Made by a program: the position numbers and the translations under genes
Source: JAWVZU01 sp033722075
Lineage (GTDB): Bacteria > Pseudomonadota > Gammaproteobacteria > Xanthomonadales > SZUA-38
Length of the DNA: 10,265 bases
Direction of reading: 5' to 3'
NCBI GenBank assembly: GCA_033722075.1
Contig: JAWVZU010000140.1
Location: 1-10,265 of the forward strand
In this document: one piece after another, positions 1 through 6,451 of the stretch
Layout: every line of letters begins with the position of its first letter
How positions within the stretch are numbered: position 1 is the stretch's first letter
The notes under the pieces: generated by a model
Database searches by the model: none
Told to the model about the DNA's origin: nothing
The model's input: only the letters and a program-made list of their open reading frames with translations

Positions 1-2244
1 CCCCTGGCCGCAGATGCCGATGTACTTGCCTTTCTCGCGACAGGTCTGGATGGCCAGCGACAGCAGTTTCTTCACCGACGGATCGCGCTCGTCGAACAGG
101 TGCGCGATCAGCCCTGAATCACGGTCGAGGCCCAGGGTCAGTTGCGTGAGGTCATTCGACCCGATCGAGAACCCGTCGAAGTGTTCCAGGAACTCGTCGG
201 CCAGGAGAGCATTGGAGGGCAGCTCGCACATCATGATGATGCGCAGGTCGTTCTCCCCGCGAACCAGGCCGAACTCTTCCATCAGTTCGATGACGTGCTC
301 GGCTTCGGAAACGGTCCGAACGAAGGGGATCATGGCCCACACGTTGGTCAGGCCCTGTTCGTCGCGAATCCATTTCAGGGCACGACATTCCAGTTCGAAG
401 CAGGCCTTGAAGGAGTCGTCGATATAGCGCGAGGCGCCGCGGAAGCCCAGCATCGGGTTTTCCTCGTCCGGCTCGTAGCGCGCCCCTCCGATCAGGTTGG
501 CGTATTCGTTCGACTTGAAGTCGGAGAGCCGCACGATCACCGGATTGGGCGCGAAGGCGGCGGCCAGGGTGCCGATGCCTTCGGCGAGCTTGTCCACGTA
601 GAACTCCACCGGGCCATCGTAGCCGGCCATGCGTTCCTCGATCTGCATCCGCGTGTCCGCATCCTGCTGGGCAAATTCCAGCAGTGCCCGGGGATGAATG
701 CCGATCATCTGGTTGATGATGAACTCGATCCGGGCCAGACCCACGCCGGCATTGGGGATCTGGGCAAAGTCGAAGGCGCGGTCCGGGTTGCCCACGTTCA
801 ACATCACCTTCAGGTCCAGCTTCGGCATCTTCTGCAGGTCCGAGCGGTGAACGTCGAACTTCAGCAGGCCGTCATAGACATAGCCCGTGTCGCCTTCCGA
901 GCAGGAGACTGTGACCTCGCTGCCGTCAGCGATCGCGTCGGTCGCGTTGCCGCAACCCACCACCGCCGGAATGCCCAGCTCGCGCGCGATGATCGCTGCG
1001 TGACAGGTTCGGCCGCCGCGATTGGTGACGATGGCCGCGGCGCGCTTCATGATCGGTTCCCAGTCCGGGTCGGTCATGTCGGTCACCAGCACATCGCCCG
1101 CCTGCACGTCGTCCATCTGGTCGATGCCTTCGACCACCCGGGCCGTTCCGGCGCCGATGCGCTGACCGATACTGCGCCCCTCGACGACGATCGGTCCGCT
1201 TTCGACCATCTGGAAACGCTCGATGACCTTGCCGCTCTGGCTCTGGACCGTTTCCGGTCGGGCCTGGACGATGAACAGCTTGCCCGTCTCGCCGTCCTTG
1301 GCCCACTCGATGTCCATGGGCCGGCCGTAGTGTTCTTCGATCGCCAATGCGTGCCGGGCGAGTTCCTCGACTTCTTCGTCGGTCAGCGAAAACCGGCGTC
1401 GCCGGGCCTGCTCGACGGGTCGGTTGAGCGTACCCTGGCCATCGTCGGAGAAGACCATTTCCACCGCCTTGCCGCCCAGCTGCCGGCGGACGACAGCCGG
1501 CCGTCCGGCGCGGAGGGTCTCCTTGTGAACATAGAATTCGTCCGGGTTGACGGCTCCCTGGACCACGGTCTCTCCAAGGCCGTAGGTGCTGGTGATGAAC
1601 ACCACGCCGTCGAAGCCCGATTCCGTGTCCAGGGTGAACATGACGCCGCTGGCGCCGAGATCGCTGCGGGCCATCTGCTGGATGCCGGCCGAGAGGCTCA
1701 CCGTGGCGTGCTCGAAACCATGGTGGACCCGGTAGGCGATGGCCCGGTCGTTGTAAAGCGAGGCGAAGACTTCGTGCACCCGGGTCACCACCTCATCGAT
1801 GCCGCGCACGTTGAGATAGGTTTCCTGCTGTCCGGCAAAGGACGCGTCGGGCAGGTCCTCGGCGGTAGCGGATGAACGCACCGCCACCGACAACTCGCCG
1901 TCGGTCCGCGCCTTCAGCAATTCGTAGGCCTCGGCGATGGCTTCGCGCAACGACTCGGGGAAAGGGGTTTCGACGATCCAGCGACGGATCTGGGCGCCTG
2001 CGGCCTGGAGCGTGCGGACATCGTCGACGTCCAGCCCCTCCAGCTTGTCGGCAATCCGCTGATCCAGGCCGGACTGGCTGAGGAAATCCCGGAAGGCCTG
2101 GGCCGTGGTTGCGAATCCGTCGGGGACCGCGACGCCCACCGAAGCCAGGTTGCCGATCATCTCTCCCAGGGACGCATTCTTGCCGCCGACCCGTTCCAGG
2201 TCAGCCATCCCCAATTCGCTGAACCACACCACGTAATCGCTCAA
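1..2244 (-). CDS. ppsA: phosphoenolpyruvate synthase (PEP synthase), 3' end cut off by the window edge
   Basis: Cytoplasmic gluconeogenic enzyme converting pyruvate, ATP and water to PEP, AMP and phosphate. The 748 visible codons align by eye with E. coli PpsA (792 aa) over their full length. Domains in order are the N-terminal pyruvate phosphate dikinase/ATP-binding region (about 18-355), the swivelling phosphohistidine domain (about 385-460) and the C-terminal PEP-utilising TIM barrel (from about 475). Visible landmarks are RSSATAEDLPDASFAGQQET in the N-domain, GGRTCHAAIIARELGIPAVV with catalytic His415 and the regulatory Thr413, and GICGQG with Cys745 at the window edge. The E. coli equivalents are His421, Thr419 and Cys751, a constant offset of six that shows there are no internal indels. 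About 45 C-terminal residues lie outside. The start is a TTG at 2244-2242, giving (M)SDYVVWFSELG, with GGAG six bases upstream; the next ATG falls inside the conserved N-terminus. It is divergent from ppsR. Confidence 0.97.
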   Translation of the reverse strand, partial: MSDYVVWFSELGMADLERVGGKNASLGEMIGNLASVGVAVPDGFATTAQAFRDFLSQSGLDQRIADKLEGLDVDDVRTLQAAGAQIRRWIVETPFPESLREAIAEAYELLKARTDGELSVAVRSSATAEDLPDASFAGQQETYLNVRGIDEVVTRVHEVFASLYNDRAIAYRVHHGFEHATVSLSAGIQQMARSDLGASGVMFTLDTESGFDGVVFITSTYGLGETVVQGAVNPDEFYVHKETLRAGRPAVVRRQLGGKAVEMVFSDDGQGTLNRPVEQARRRRFSLTDEEVEELARHALAIEEHYGRPMDIEWAKDGETGKLFIVQARPETVQSQSGKVIERFQMVESGPIVVEGRSIGQRIGAGTARVVEGIDQMDDVQAGDVLVTDMTDPDWEPIMKRAAAIVTNRGGRTCHAAIIARELGIPAVVGCGNATDAIADGSEVTVSCSEGDTGYVYDGLLKFDVHRSDLQKMPKLDLKVMLNVGNPDRAFDFAQIPNAGVGLARIEFIINQMIGIHPRALLEFAQQDADTRMQIEERMAGYDGPVEFYVDKLAEGIGTLAAAFAPNPVIVRLSDFKSNEYANLIGGARYEPDEENPMLGFRGASRYIDDSFKACFELECRALKWIRDEQGLTNVWAMIPFVRTVSEAEHVIELMEEFGLVRGENDLRIIMMCELPSNALLADEFLEHFDGFSIGSNDLTQLTLGLDRDSGLIAHLFDERDPSVKKLLSLAIQTCREKGKYIGICGQG

Positions 2245-2286
2245 GGGTCTCTCCGCTGAAAGGCTTGCAGGCGCAGGTATGTTAAG

Positions 2287-2315
2287 GATATACGTCGCCG
2301 CTGCAATAACGACAA
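2287..2315 (-). promoter_or_regulatory. candidate sigma70-type promoter for ppsA
   Basis: On the minus strand, TTGTCG (2315-2310) and TATATC (2292-2287) are separated by exactly 17 bases. Each box matches 4 of 6 consensus positions. It lies 42 bp upstream of the TTG start of ppsA in the 192-bp divergent region shared with ppsR. I did not find an equally good pair for ppsR; TTGCAG at 2324 and TACTAT at 2377 are separate weak candidates. Confidence 0.35.
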
Positions 2316-2436
2316 CGCTGCTCTTGCAGAAGTGGATTCTAGTTTAAGTTGGGTAGCCCACTGAAAAGCAACGGCTTACTATGGGGGTCGGCTCCTCGCC
2401 GGCACAAAGGGAATGAGAGCATCCAGGGAACGCGCC

Positions 2437-3252
2437 ATGCAAAGGACAATATTTTTCATCTCGGACGGCACCGGCATCACTGCCGAGACCATCGGTCACA
2501 GCCTGCTGACCCAGTTCGAAGGCATCGAATTCAAGCAGATCCGGGTGCCCTTCGTGGACTCGGTGGAGAAGGCGAAGCAGGCCTGTGCCCGTATCACGGC
2601 CGCGGCCGAGAAGGACGGCGCCCGCCCGATCGTGATCAATACGCTCGTCGAGCCCAGGCTGTCCGAGGTCATCCTCAACAGCGACGGCCTGGTGCTGGAC
2701 ATCTTCGAGGTGTTCATCGGGCGGCTGGAGAAGGAACTGGGCGTCAAGCGCTCACCTCGCGTGGGCCAGGCCCACGGTCTGGTCGACTACCAGACCTACG
2801 AGAACCGCATGGACGCCACCAACTACGCGCTGAAACACGATGACGGCGCGGACGTGAATTACGAGAATGCGGATGTCATCCTCACCGGCGTTTCGCGCTC
2901 CGGCAAGACCCCGACCTGTCTCTACCTGGCGCTGCACTATGGGGTGAAGGCCGGTAACTACCCGCTGACCCCGGACGACCTCGACCTGATGGAACTGCCG
3001 CCACGCCTGAAGCCGCATCGGGATAAGCTGTTCGGTCTCACCATCGATCCGATGCGCCTGCATCAGATCCGCACCATCCGCCGCCCGAACAGCCGCTACT
3101 CGGAGCTCAAGCAGTGTCGACGCGAAGTGGCCGAGGCCGAGAATCTGTTCCGCATGCAGGGCATTGCCAGTCTCAACACCACCCATACGTCCATCGAGGA
3201 GATCGCCAGCAAGATCCTGGTGGCCTTCGATCTGGAACGGAACATGTTCTAG
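2437..3252 (+). CDS. ppsR: PEP synthase regulatory protein (bifunctional kinase / phosphorylase, DUF299 family)
   Basis: PpsR (YdiA in E. coli) inactivates PEP synthase by ADP-dependent phosphorylation of the threonine two residues before the catalytic histidine, and reactivates it by phosphate-dependent dephosphorylation that releases pyrophosphate. The 271-aa product aligns end to end with the family. It has the N-terminal ISDGTGITAET motif (8-18), the HDDG motif (134-137), the P-loop GVSRSGKTP (151-159), KLFGLTIDP (197-205) and the C-terminal segment NSRYSELKQCRREV (218-231). ATG at 2437 is preferred because AGGGAA lies six bases upstream and the family starts just before the FxISDGT strand. 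An in-frame ATG at 2413 would add eight residues, but its AAAGGG sits too close. The gene diverges from its target ppsA, whose target threonine is present, so the pair looks functional. Confidence 0.96.
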   Translation: MQRTIFFISDGTGITAETIGHSLLTQFEGIEFKQIRVPFVDSVEKAKQACARITAAAEKDGARPIVINTLVEPRLSEVILNSDGLVLDIFEVFIGRLEKELGVKRSPRVGQAHGLVDYQTYENRMDATNYALKHDDGADVNYENADVILTGVSRSGKTPTCLYLALHYGVKAGNYPLTPDDLDLMELPPRLKPHRDKLFGLTIDPMRLHQIRTIRRPNSRYSELKQCRREVAEAENLFRMQGIASLNTTHTSIEEIASKILVAFDLERNMF

Positions 3253-3257
3253 CTTAT

Positions 3258-3283
3258 CCCCGGGTCGGCAACGCCGCCCGAGG
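3258..3283 (+). terminator. GC-rich hairpin just after ppsR, possible terminator without a U-tract
   Basis: Five bases after the ppsR stop codon the sequence folds into a stem. CGGC (3266-3269) pairs with GCCG (3273-3276) around an AAC loop. After a bulged T3265, CGGG (3261-3264) pairs with CCCG (3277-3280), and CC/GG closes the base beyond a C-A mismatch. No run of T follows, so it may act as a weak or Rho-assisted terminator, or only protect the 3' end of the message. Confidence 0.4.
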
Positions 3284-3375
3284 ATGACGGTTACATGGCC
3301 GTGCGTGCCGTTCCTGAATGCCTGGCGCACCCGGTGTCGTATCGCTCGCCCTTAACACGCCGCTTTGGGCGGTTC

Positions 3376-3384
3376 TGCTATGAT
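3376..3384 (+). promoter_or_regulatory. extended -10 promoter element overlapping the start of the DUF1249 gene
   Basis: TGCTATGAT is a full extended -10 element, TGn followed by a 5-of-6 match to TATAAT. A -35-like TTAACA (3352-3357) is 21 bases upstream, too far for a classical pair, although extended -10 promoters do not need one. Transcription would begin near 3391, one base before the in-frame ATG at 3392, giving a leaderless message. The element overlaps the alternative ATG at 3380. Confidence 0.35.
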
Positions 3385-3916
3385 CGACAGCATGAACGAT
3401 TGGGCGAGCCAGCTCAGGAAAAGGCGCAAGCCGGAATTCTCCCGGCTGATGAAGCTCTATGGCGAAATCTACCGCCAGCTCGGCCTGCTTTTCGACGATC
3501 ACGACCTGGAGTTCCGACGCTACATCTCGCGGGTCGACGGCGAATTGCCGCTCTACCTGGAGGTGACCGAACGGCATCGCTATACCACCTTTGCGCGACT
3601 GACCTACTGCATCGAAACCGCCGAAGGGGTGTCTCTCGATCCCGACGTGCATCTGCGCATCTATCACGATGCCCACGTGGCGGAAGCCACCCACTGCTAC
3701 CCGGGGGAGGTCAACGAACCGCTGTTCGGGGCACTGGTGCCGTCTGCGGATGTTTTCGAGTACCGGTGGCGCGTCAACGGATTCGTTGATCGCTGGCTCG
3801 AATTTCTCGCCCGGCAGGGGCACGGACTGAATACCATGCGCGCGGCAGAGCCCGGCGAGTGGCCCGAACTCCCCGCAGTCAAGGTCGAATCGGATCAGCC
3901 CGTTTCCGCGGATTAG
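3380..3916 (+). CDS. DUF1249 family protein (YqiB-like), function unknown
   Basis: The 178-aa protein resembles E. coli YqiB and the DUF1249 family. Matching segments are PEFSRLMKLYGEIYRQL (18-34), the RYTTFARLTY strand (67-76), the family signature LRIYHDAHVAE (92-102), and the C-terminal helix NGFVDRWLEFLARQG (133-147). There is no signal peptide or membrane segment, so it is probably cytoplasmic. The last 30 residues are a low-conservation tail. No biochemical role is established for the family; in enterics the gene sits near nudF and cpdA, but neither is visible here. The start is uncertain. ATG at 3380 has GGCGG seven bases upstream. ATG at 3392, giving MNDWASQ, lacks a ribosome binding site but lies where a transcript from the overlapping extended -10 box would begin, which would make it leaderless. 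The family assignment does not depend on this choice. Confidence 0.85.
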   Translation: MIDSMNDWASQLRKRRKPEFSRLMKLYGEIYRQLGLLFDDHDLEFRRYISRVDGELPLYLEVTERHRYTTFARLTYCIETAEGVSLDPDVHLRIYHDAHVAEATHCYPGEVNEPLFGALVPSADVFEYRWRVNGFVDRWLEFLARQGHGLNTMRAAEPGEWPELPAVKVESDQPVSAD

Positions 3917-4133
3917 CCGCCGGGCTCTTCAAACCCCATTCAAACCGACCTTTCTGGCCATCTGCTGGGGCGTGACGCTGCCGGGCCTGCTCTGATGTTC
4001 GGCGGCATCGAACGGCGCGTCTACCCCGGGCAACGGCGGGAGCGGTCTCGACATCCTCCCGGATGCTGGCCAGAAGCGCGCGCGGGCGTCGATCCTGTAA
4101 GGTAGAAAGCGGGGACCACACGGGAGTTGTTCA

Positions 4134-4541
4134 ATGGAAGTCAAACTGACCGGCTGGCAGGCGGTCGCGGCGATTGTCGTGGTCGTCCTGTTCGGGGGTT
4201 ACCGGCTGCTGTACGCCGGCTCGACCCTGGAAACCGAGGGCAAGGCGGCGATCGAGGAGTGGATTGCCAACGAATACCAGCGCTACCATCTGAAGCGCAC
4301 CGATCTCTCGCAAGAGGAGCAGGCGTCACTCCTCATCGACGCCGCCGACGTCAAGATCGAGTCGCTTTCGGCGCGCGGCGGTCCCAGCGACACGGTCGTG
4401 CGCGTCGAGATCGCGCCGAATCGTGCGCATCCGCCGGACATGTCCTACACGCAGTATTACCGGATGGAGTTCTCTAACCTCCAGGGCTGGCACAGCGTCC
4501 GGGATTCGACCGCGCTGAGCTACTACCTCACGCTATTCTGA
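4134..4541 (+). CDS. small membrane-anchored protein of unknown function
   Basis: I do not recognise this 135-aa protein. Residues 8-27 form one hydrophobic segment rich in Val and Ala, preceded by a short N-terminus with one Lys and followed by Arg24. This suggests a single N-terminal anchor, with the remaining roughly 105 residues soluble; the side of the membrane is not certain. The soluble part starts with a charged helix (about 32-55, with EGKAAIEEWIANEYQRYHLK) followed by alternating strand-like stretches (VKIESLS, TVVRVEIAP, YYRMEFSN). It ends in the aromatic tail SYYLTLF and has no cysteines. GGGAG nine bases before ATG 4134 supports the start, and codon use matches the neighbours. 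The preceding 217 bp (3917-4133) hold no convincing gene. Its stop lies 22 bp from the convergent stop of the transglutaminase gene. It is likely a real gene; the function is open. Confidence 0.75.
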   Translation: MEVKLTGWQAVAAIVVVVLFGGYRLLYAGSTLETEGKAAIEEWIANEYQRYHLKRTDLSQEEQASLLIDAADVKIESLSARGGPSDTVVRVEIAPNRAHPPDMSYTQYYRMEFSNLQGWHSVRDSTALSYYLTLF

Positions 4542-4563
4542 GCCGCCCGGGCCGGAAGCGGTC

Positions 4564-5442
4564 TCACAGGGCCGCCTGGTCGTCGACCGCTTCTACCGTC
4601 ACGGATACATCCATCGCCACGGTTGCGTCCTTCGGACCGCGGAACGTCCCGTCTACCGGTATGGCCTGGGCGGGATCGCGGGCAACCGCCGCTCGGATCA
4701 GATTGTCCCCGGAGACGATTCCGTTGGTCGGATCGTATTCGATCCAGCCCGGACCCGGCAGGTAGATCTGGGCCCAGGCGTGGGTGTGTCCGGCCCCGTG
4801 CAGGTCCGGGTCGTGCCTGGGATCGTGCAGGTAGCCGGAAACGAAGCGCGCGGCCAACCCCAGCGAGCGGGCCGCCTCCATCATCAGCAGGGCAAAATCC
4901 CGGCAGGTGCCGGACTCCTTGCGCAGGGTCTCGGCCGGGGTCTGGATGCCCGGTTTCAGGCGGACGCGGTAGTCGAAGCGCGAGCGAATGGCCTTGTTGA
5001 TCAGGTCCAGCGTGGCCTGCGTCGCACCATCCGCCGTCGCCACGAATTCCTGCAGCCAGGCCTGGATCTTTCCCTGGTCCTCCGGGTGCCGGGGCAACTG
5101 GGCGGGTGCGAGATCCGGCTGTTCCATGGGTGGATAGGCCACCGGCAGGCGGCGTGCCGTAGGGACCAGAGGGATCGGGTCGAAATCGGCCGGCGGCCGC
5201 TCGATGATCAGCCGGCTGACGATATTCAGGTTGTCCGAGGGCTCGGCGAAATGCGCGATTGCCACGGAGTTTCCGAACACGTCCTGGAGCCAGGAAAGCT
5301 CGGCTTGCGGCGAGCATTGCAGGTCGAAATCGACGATCGAGAGGGCATGGTCCTCGTGCGGCAGCAGCATGAGTCGATGGGGATCGAACTCGACCGGCTG
5401 ACGATAACGATAACTGGTGTGGTGTTCGATCAGGAGCCGCAT
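4564..5442 (-). CDS. transglutaminase-like cysteine peptidase-fold protein, third gene of the ATP-grasp/alpha-E operon
   Basis: The 292-aa protein has the N-terminal beta-domain typical of bacterial transglutaminase-like proteins, starting RLLIEHHTSYRY and continuing HRLMLLP. A transglutaminase core follows at about 140-245. The catalytic triad is visible: Cys180 in SGTCRDFA, His221 in HTHAWAQ and Asp237 in IEYDPTNG. An intact triad suggests an active thiol enzyme, a peptidase, amidase or acyl transferase acting on amide bonds; the substrate is unknown. There is no signal peptide, so it is predicted cytoplasmic. ATG at 5442 is chosen because it begins exactly at the conserved N-terminal strand. 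The 49 extra residues possible upstream, read from 5589, overlap the alpha-E gene and look unlike protein. The ribosome binding site is poor. It follows the alpha-E gene by 55 bp in the same direction and is probably co-transcribed. It converges on the small membrane-protein gene. Confidence 0.93.
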   Translation of the reverse strand: MRLLIEHHTSYRYRQPVEFDPHRLMLLPHEDHALSIVDFDLQCSPQAELSWLQDVFGNSVAIAHFAEPSDNLNIVSRLIIERPPADFDPIPLVPTARRLPVAYPPMEQPDLAPAQLPRHPEDQGKIQAWLQEFVATADGATQATLDLINKAIRSRFDYRVRLKPGIQTPAETLRKESGTCRDFALLMMEAARSLGLAARFVSGYLHDPRHDPDLHGAGHTHAWAQIYLPGPGWIEYDPTNGIVSGDNLIRAAVARDPAQAIPVDGTFRGPKDATVAMDVSVTVEAVDDQAAL

Positions 5443-5497
5443 AGCCGCCCGGGTCCGGTTCAGACGCGGCTCTTTTTCGCCCAGGGGCGGGATGCGG

Positions 5498-6451
5498 TCA
5501 AGGGCTACGGCCGAAAAAGTCGCGATGGAGCCGGTCGGACAGGGCGTAAAGCTCGGTCTGGATCCGGTCAAGGGTCTGGTGCAGGCCACGCTCGATGACC
5601 GTATCGATGTCGGCGTCGCCGAGCCGGCGTGACAGGCTCGAGATCAGCTCGGCGGATGCGTCGCCGTGAGAAAGCCCGAACGATTGGCACAGGCCGTCGA
5701 AGGTCTCCTCCAGGCTGTTGATGCAGCTGGCCACCGAACGCGGAAAGCGCCGTTCGAAGAGCAGGAATTCGCTGACCCGGCGCGGCGTGATCCCTTTCCG
5801 GGTGGTGCGCCTGTAGCCGTGCAGACCGGCCTGAGACCGGAGCAGCGCGGTCCATTGGGCCGCGTCGAAATCATCGTCCGAATTGCCCTCGTCGGGTACC
5901 AGGTCCCGGTATCTCACGTCCAGGTAGTGGGCGGTCTGGGCGCCGCGTTCCAGGAGCGTTCCGAGCTGGCAGAAATACCACGTCTCGTCCCGATACATGG
6001 TGGCTTCCACCACGCCGTAATGGGTCTGGCAGCGCTCCTTGATCCGGTTGCAGGTACGGTAGAGCCCGGGCGATTCCACCAGCCGCTCGTCCATCTGGCC
6101 CAGCTCCTTGTTGAACACGTTCAGGTGTTCCCAGATCTCGGTGGAAATCATCGGCCGCAGGGTTCGGGCGTTTTCCCGCGCGTACTGGATCGAGGAGATG
6201 ATCGAGCCCGGGTTGGTGCGGTCGAAGAGGTAGAAGTGAACCACGTTCTGGGGGGTCGGTTCTCCGTAGCGCCGGCGAAAATTCTCCTCGTCGGCGTACA
6301 GCGCGAGGACCGCGTTCCAGTCGGCGATGCCCCGCGAACTGCGGGAAAAGGTGTCATTGACGTCGATGACCCGCGCCAGGCTCTCGGCGCGTTCCACGTA
6401 GCGGCCCATCCAGAAGGCCGCCTCGGCATAGCGGGCGAGAAGGTGGCTCAT
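5498..6451 (-). CDS. alpha-E domain protein (DUF403), second gene of the operon
   Basis: The 317-aa protein covers a full alpha-E (DUF403) domain, an all-helical family found almost only beside circularly permuted ATP-grasp genes. Recognisable segments are LLARYAEAAFWMGRYVERAE (4-23), NPGSIISSIQYARENAR (80-96), WYFCQLGTLLERGAQTAHYL (158-177) and the FLLFERRFPRSV stretch (229-240). The conserved Arg and Glu residues in these helices are thought to form a polar active or binding site, but no reaction is established. There is no signal peptide and it is predicted cytoplasmic. The ATG at 6451-6449 overlaps the TGA of the upstream ATP-grasp gene in an ATGA arrangement, so translation of the two is very likely coupled. 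This also fixes the start, together with the family's usual MxxLLxRxAExxxW opening. Confidence 0.95.
   Translation of the reverse strand: MSHLLARYAEAAFWMGRYVERAESLARVIDVNDTFSRSSRGIADWNAVLALYADEENFRRRYGEPTPQNVVHFYLFDRTNPGSIISSIQYARENARTLRPMISTEIWEHLNVFNKELGQMDERLVESPGLYRTCNRIKERCQTHYGVVEATMYRDETWYFCQLGTLLERGAQTAHYLDVRYRDLVPDEGNSDDDFDAAQWTALLRSQAGLHGYRRTTRKGITPRRVSEFLLFERRFPRSVASCINSLEETFDGLCQSFGLSHGDASAELISSLSRRLGDADIDTVIERGLHQTLDRIQTELYALSDRLHRDFFGRSP

Noticed and set aside
142..1875. A 577-codon open frame on the plus strand opposite ppsA
   Set aside because: It is the antisense shadow of a conserved enzyme gene in GC-rich DNA, where stop codons are rare in some antisense frames. Its translation is rich in His, Arg, Gly and Asp without domain patterns.
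2254..2272. A GCTGAAAGGCTTGC stretch resembling a Cra/FruR site near ppsA
   Set aside because: Several positions of the consensus fail, including the central C. The site lies downstream of the predicted promoter, and Cra control of ppsA is not expected outside enteric and Vibrio-like groups.
3929..4144. Short minus-strand frames in the gap before the small membrane-protein gene
   Set aside because: They are 71-80 codons, Arg/Pro-rich, lack a convincing start signal and resemble no protein. I treat 3917-4133 as non-coding; it holds only an 8-base direct repeat TTCAAACC at 3928 and 3939.
4542..4563. Bidirectional terminator in the 22-bp convergent gap
   Set aside because: CCGC/GCGG arms can be paired around an 11-base loop, but the stem is short and no T-run is present on either strand.
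5443..5589. A 49-residue N-terminal extension of the transglutaminase protein reaching into the alpha-E gene
   Set aside because: The family begins at the RLLIEHHTSYRY strand encoded from 5442. The extension overlaps conserved alpha-E coding sequence and has a Pro/Arg-rich, non-conserved character.
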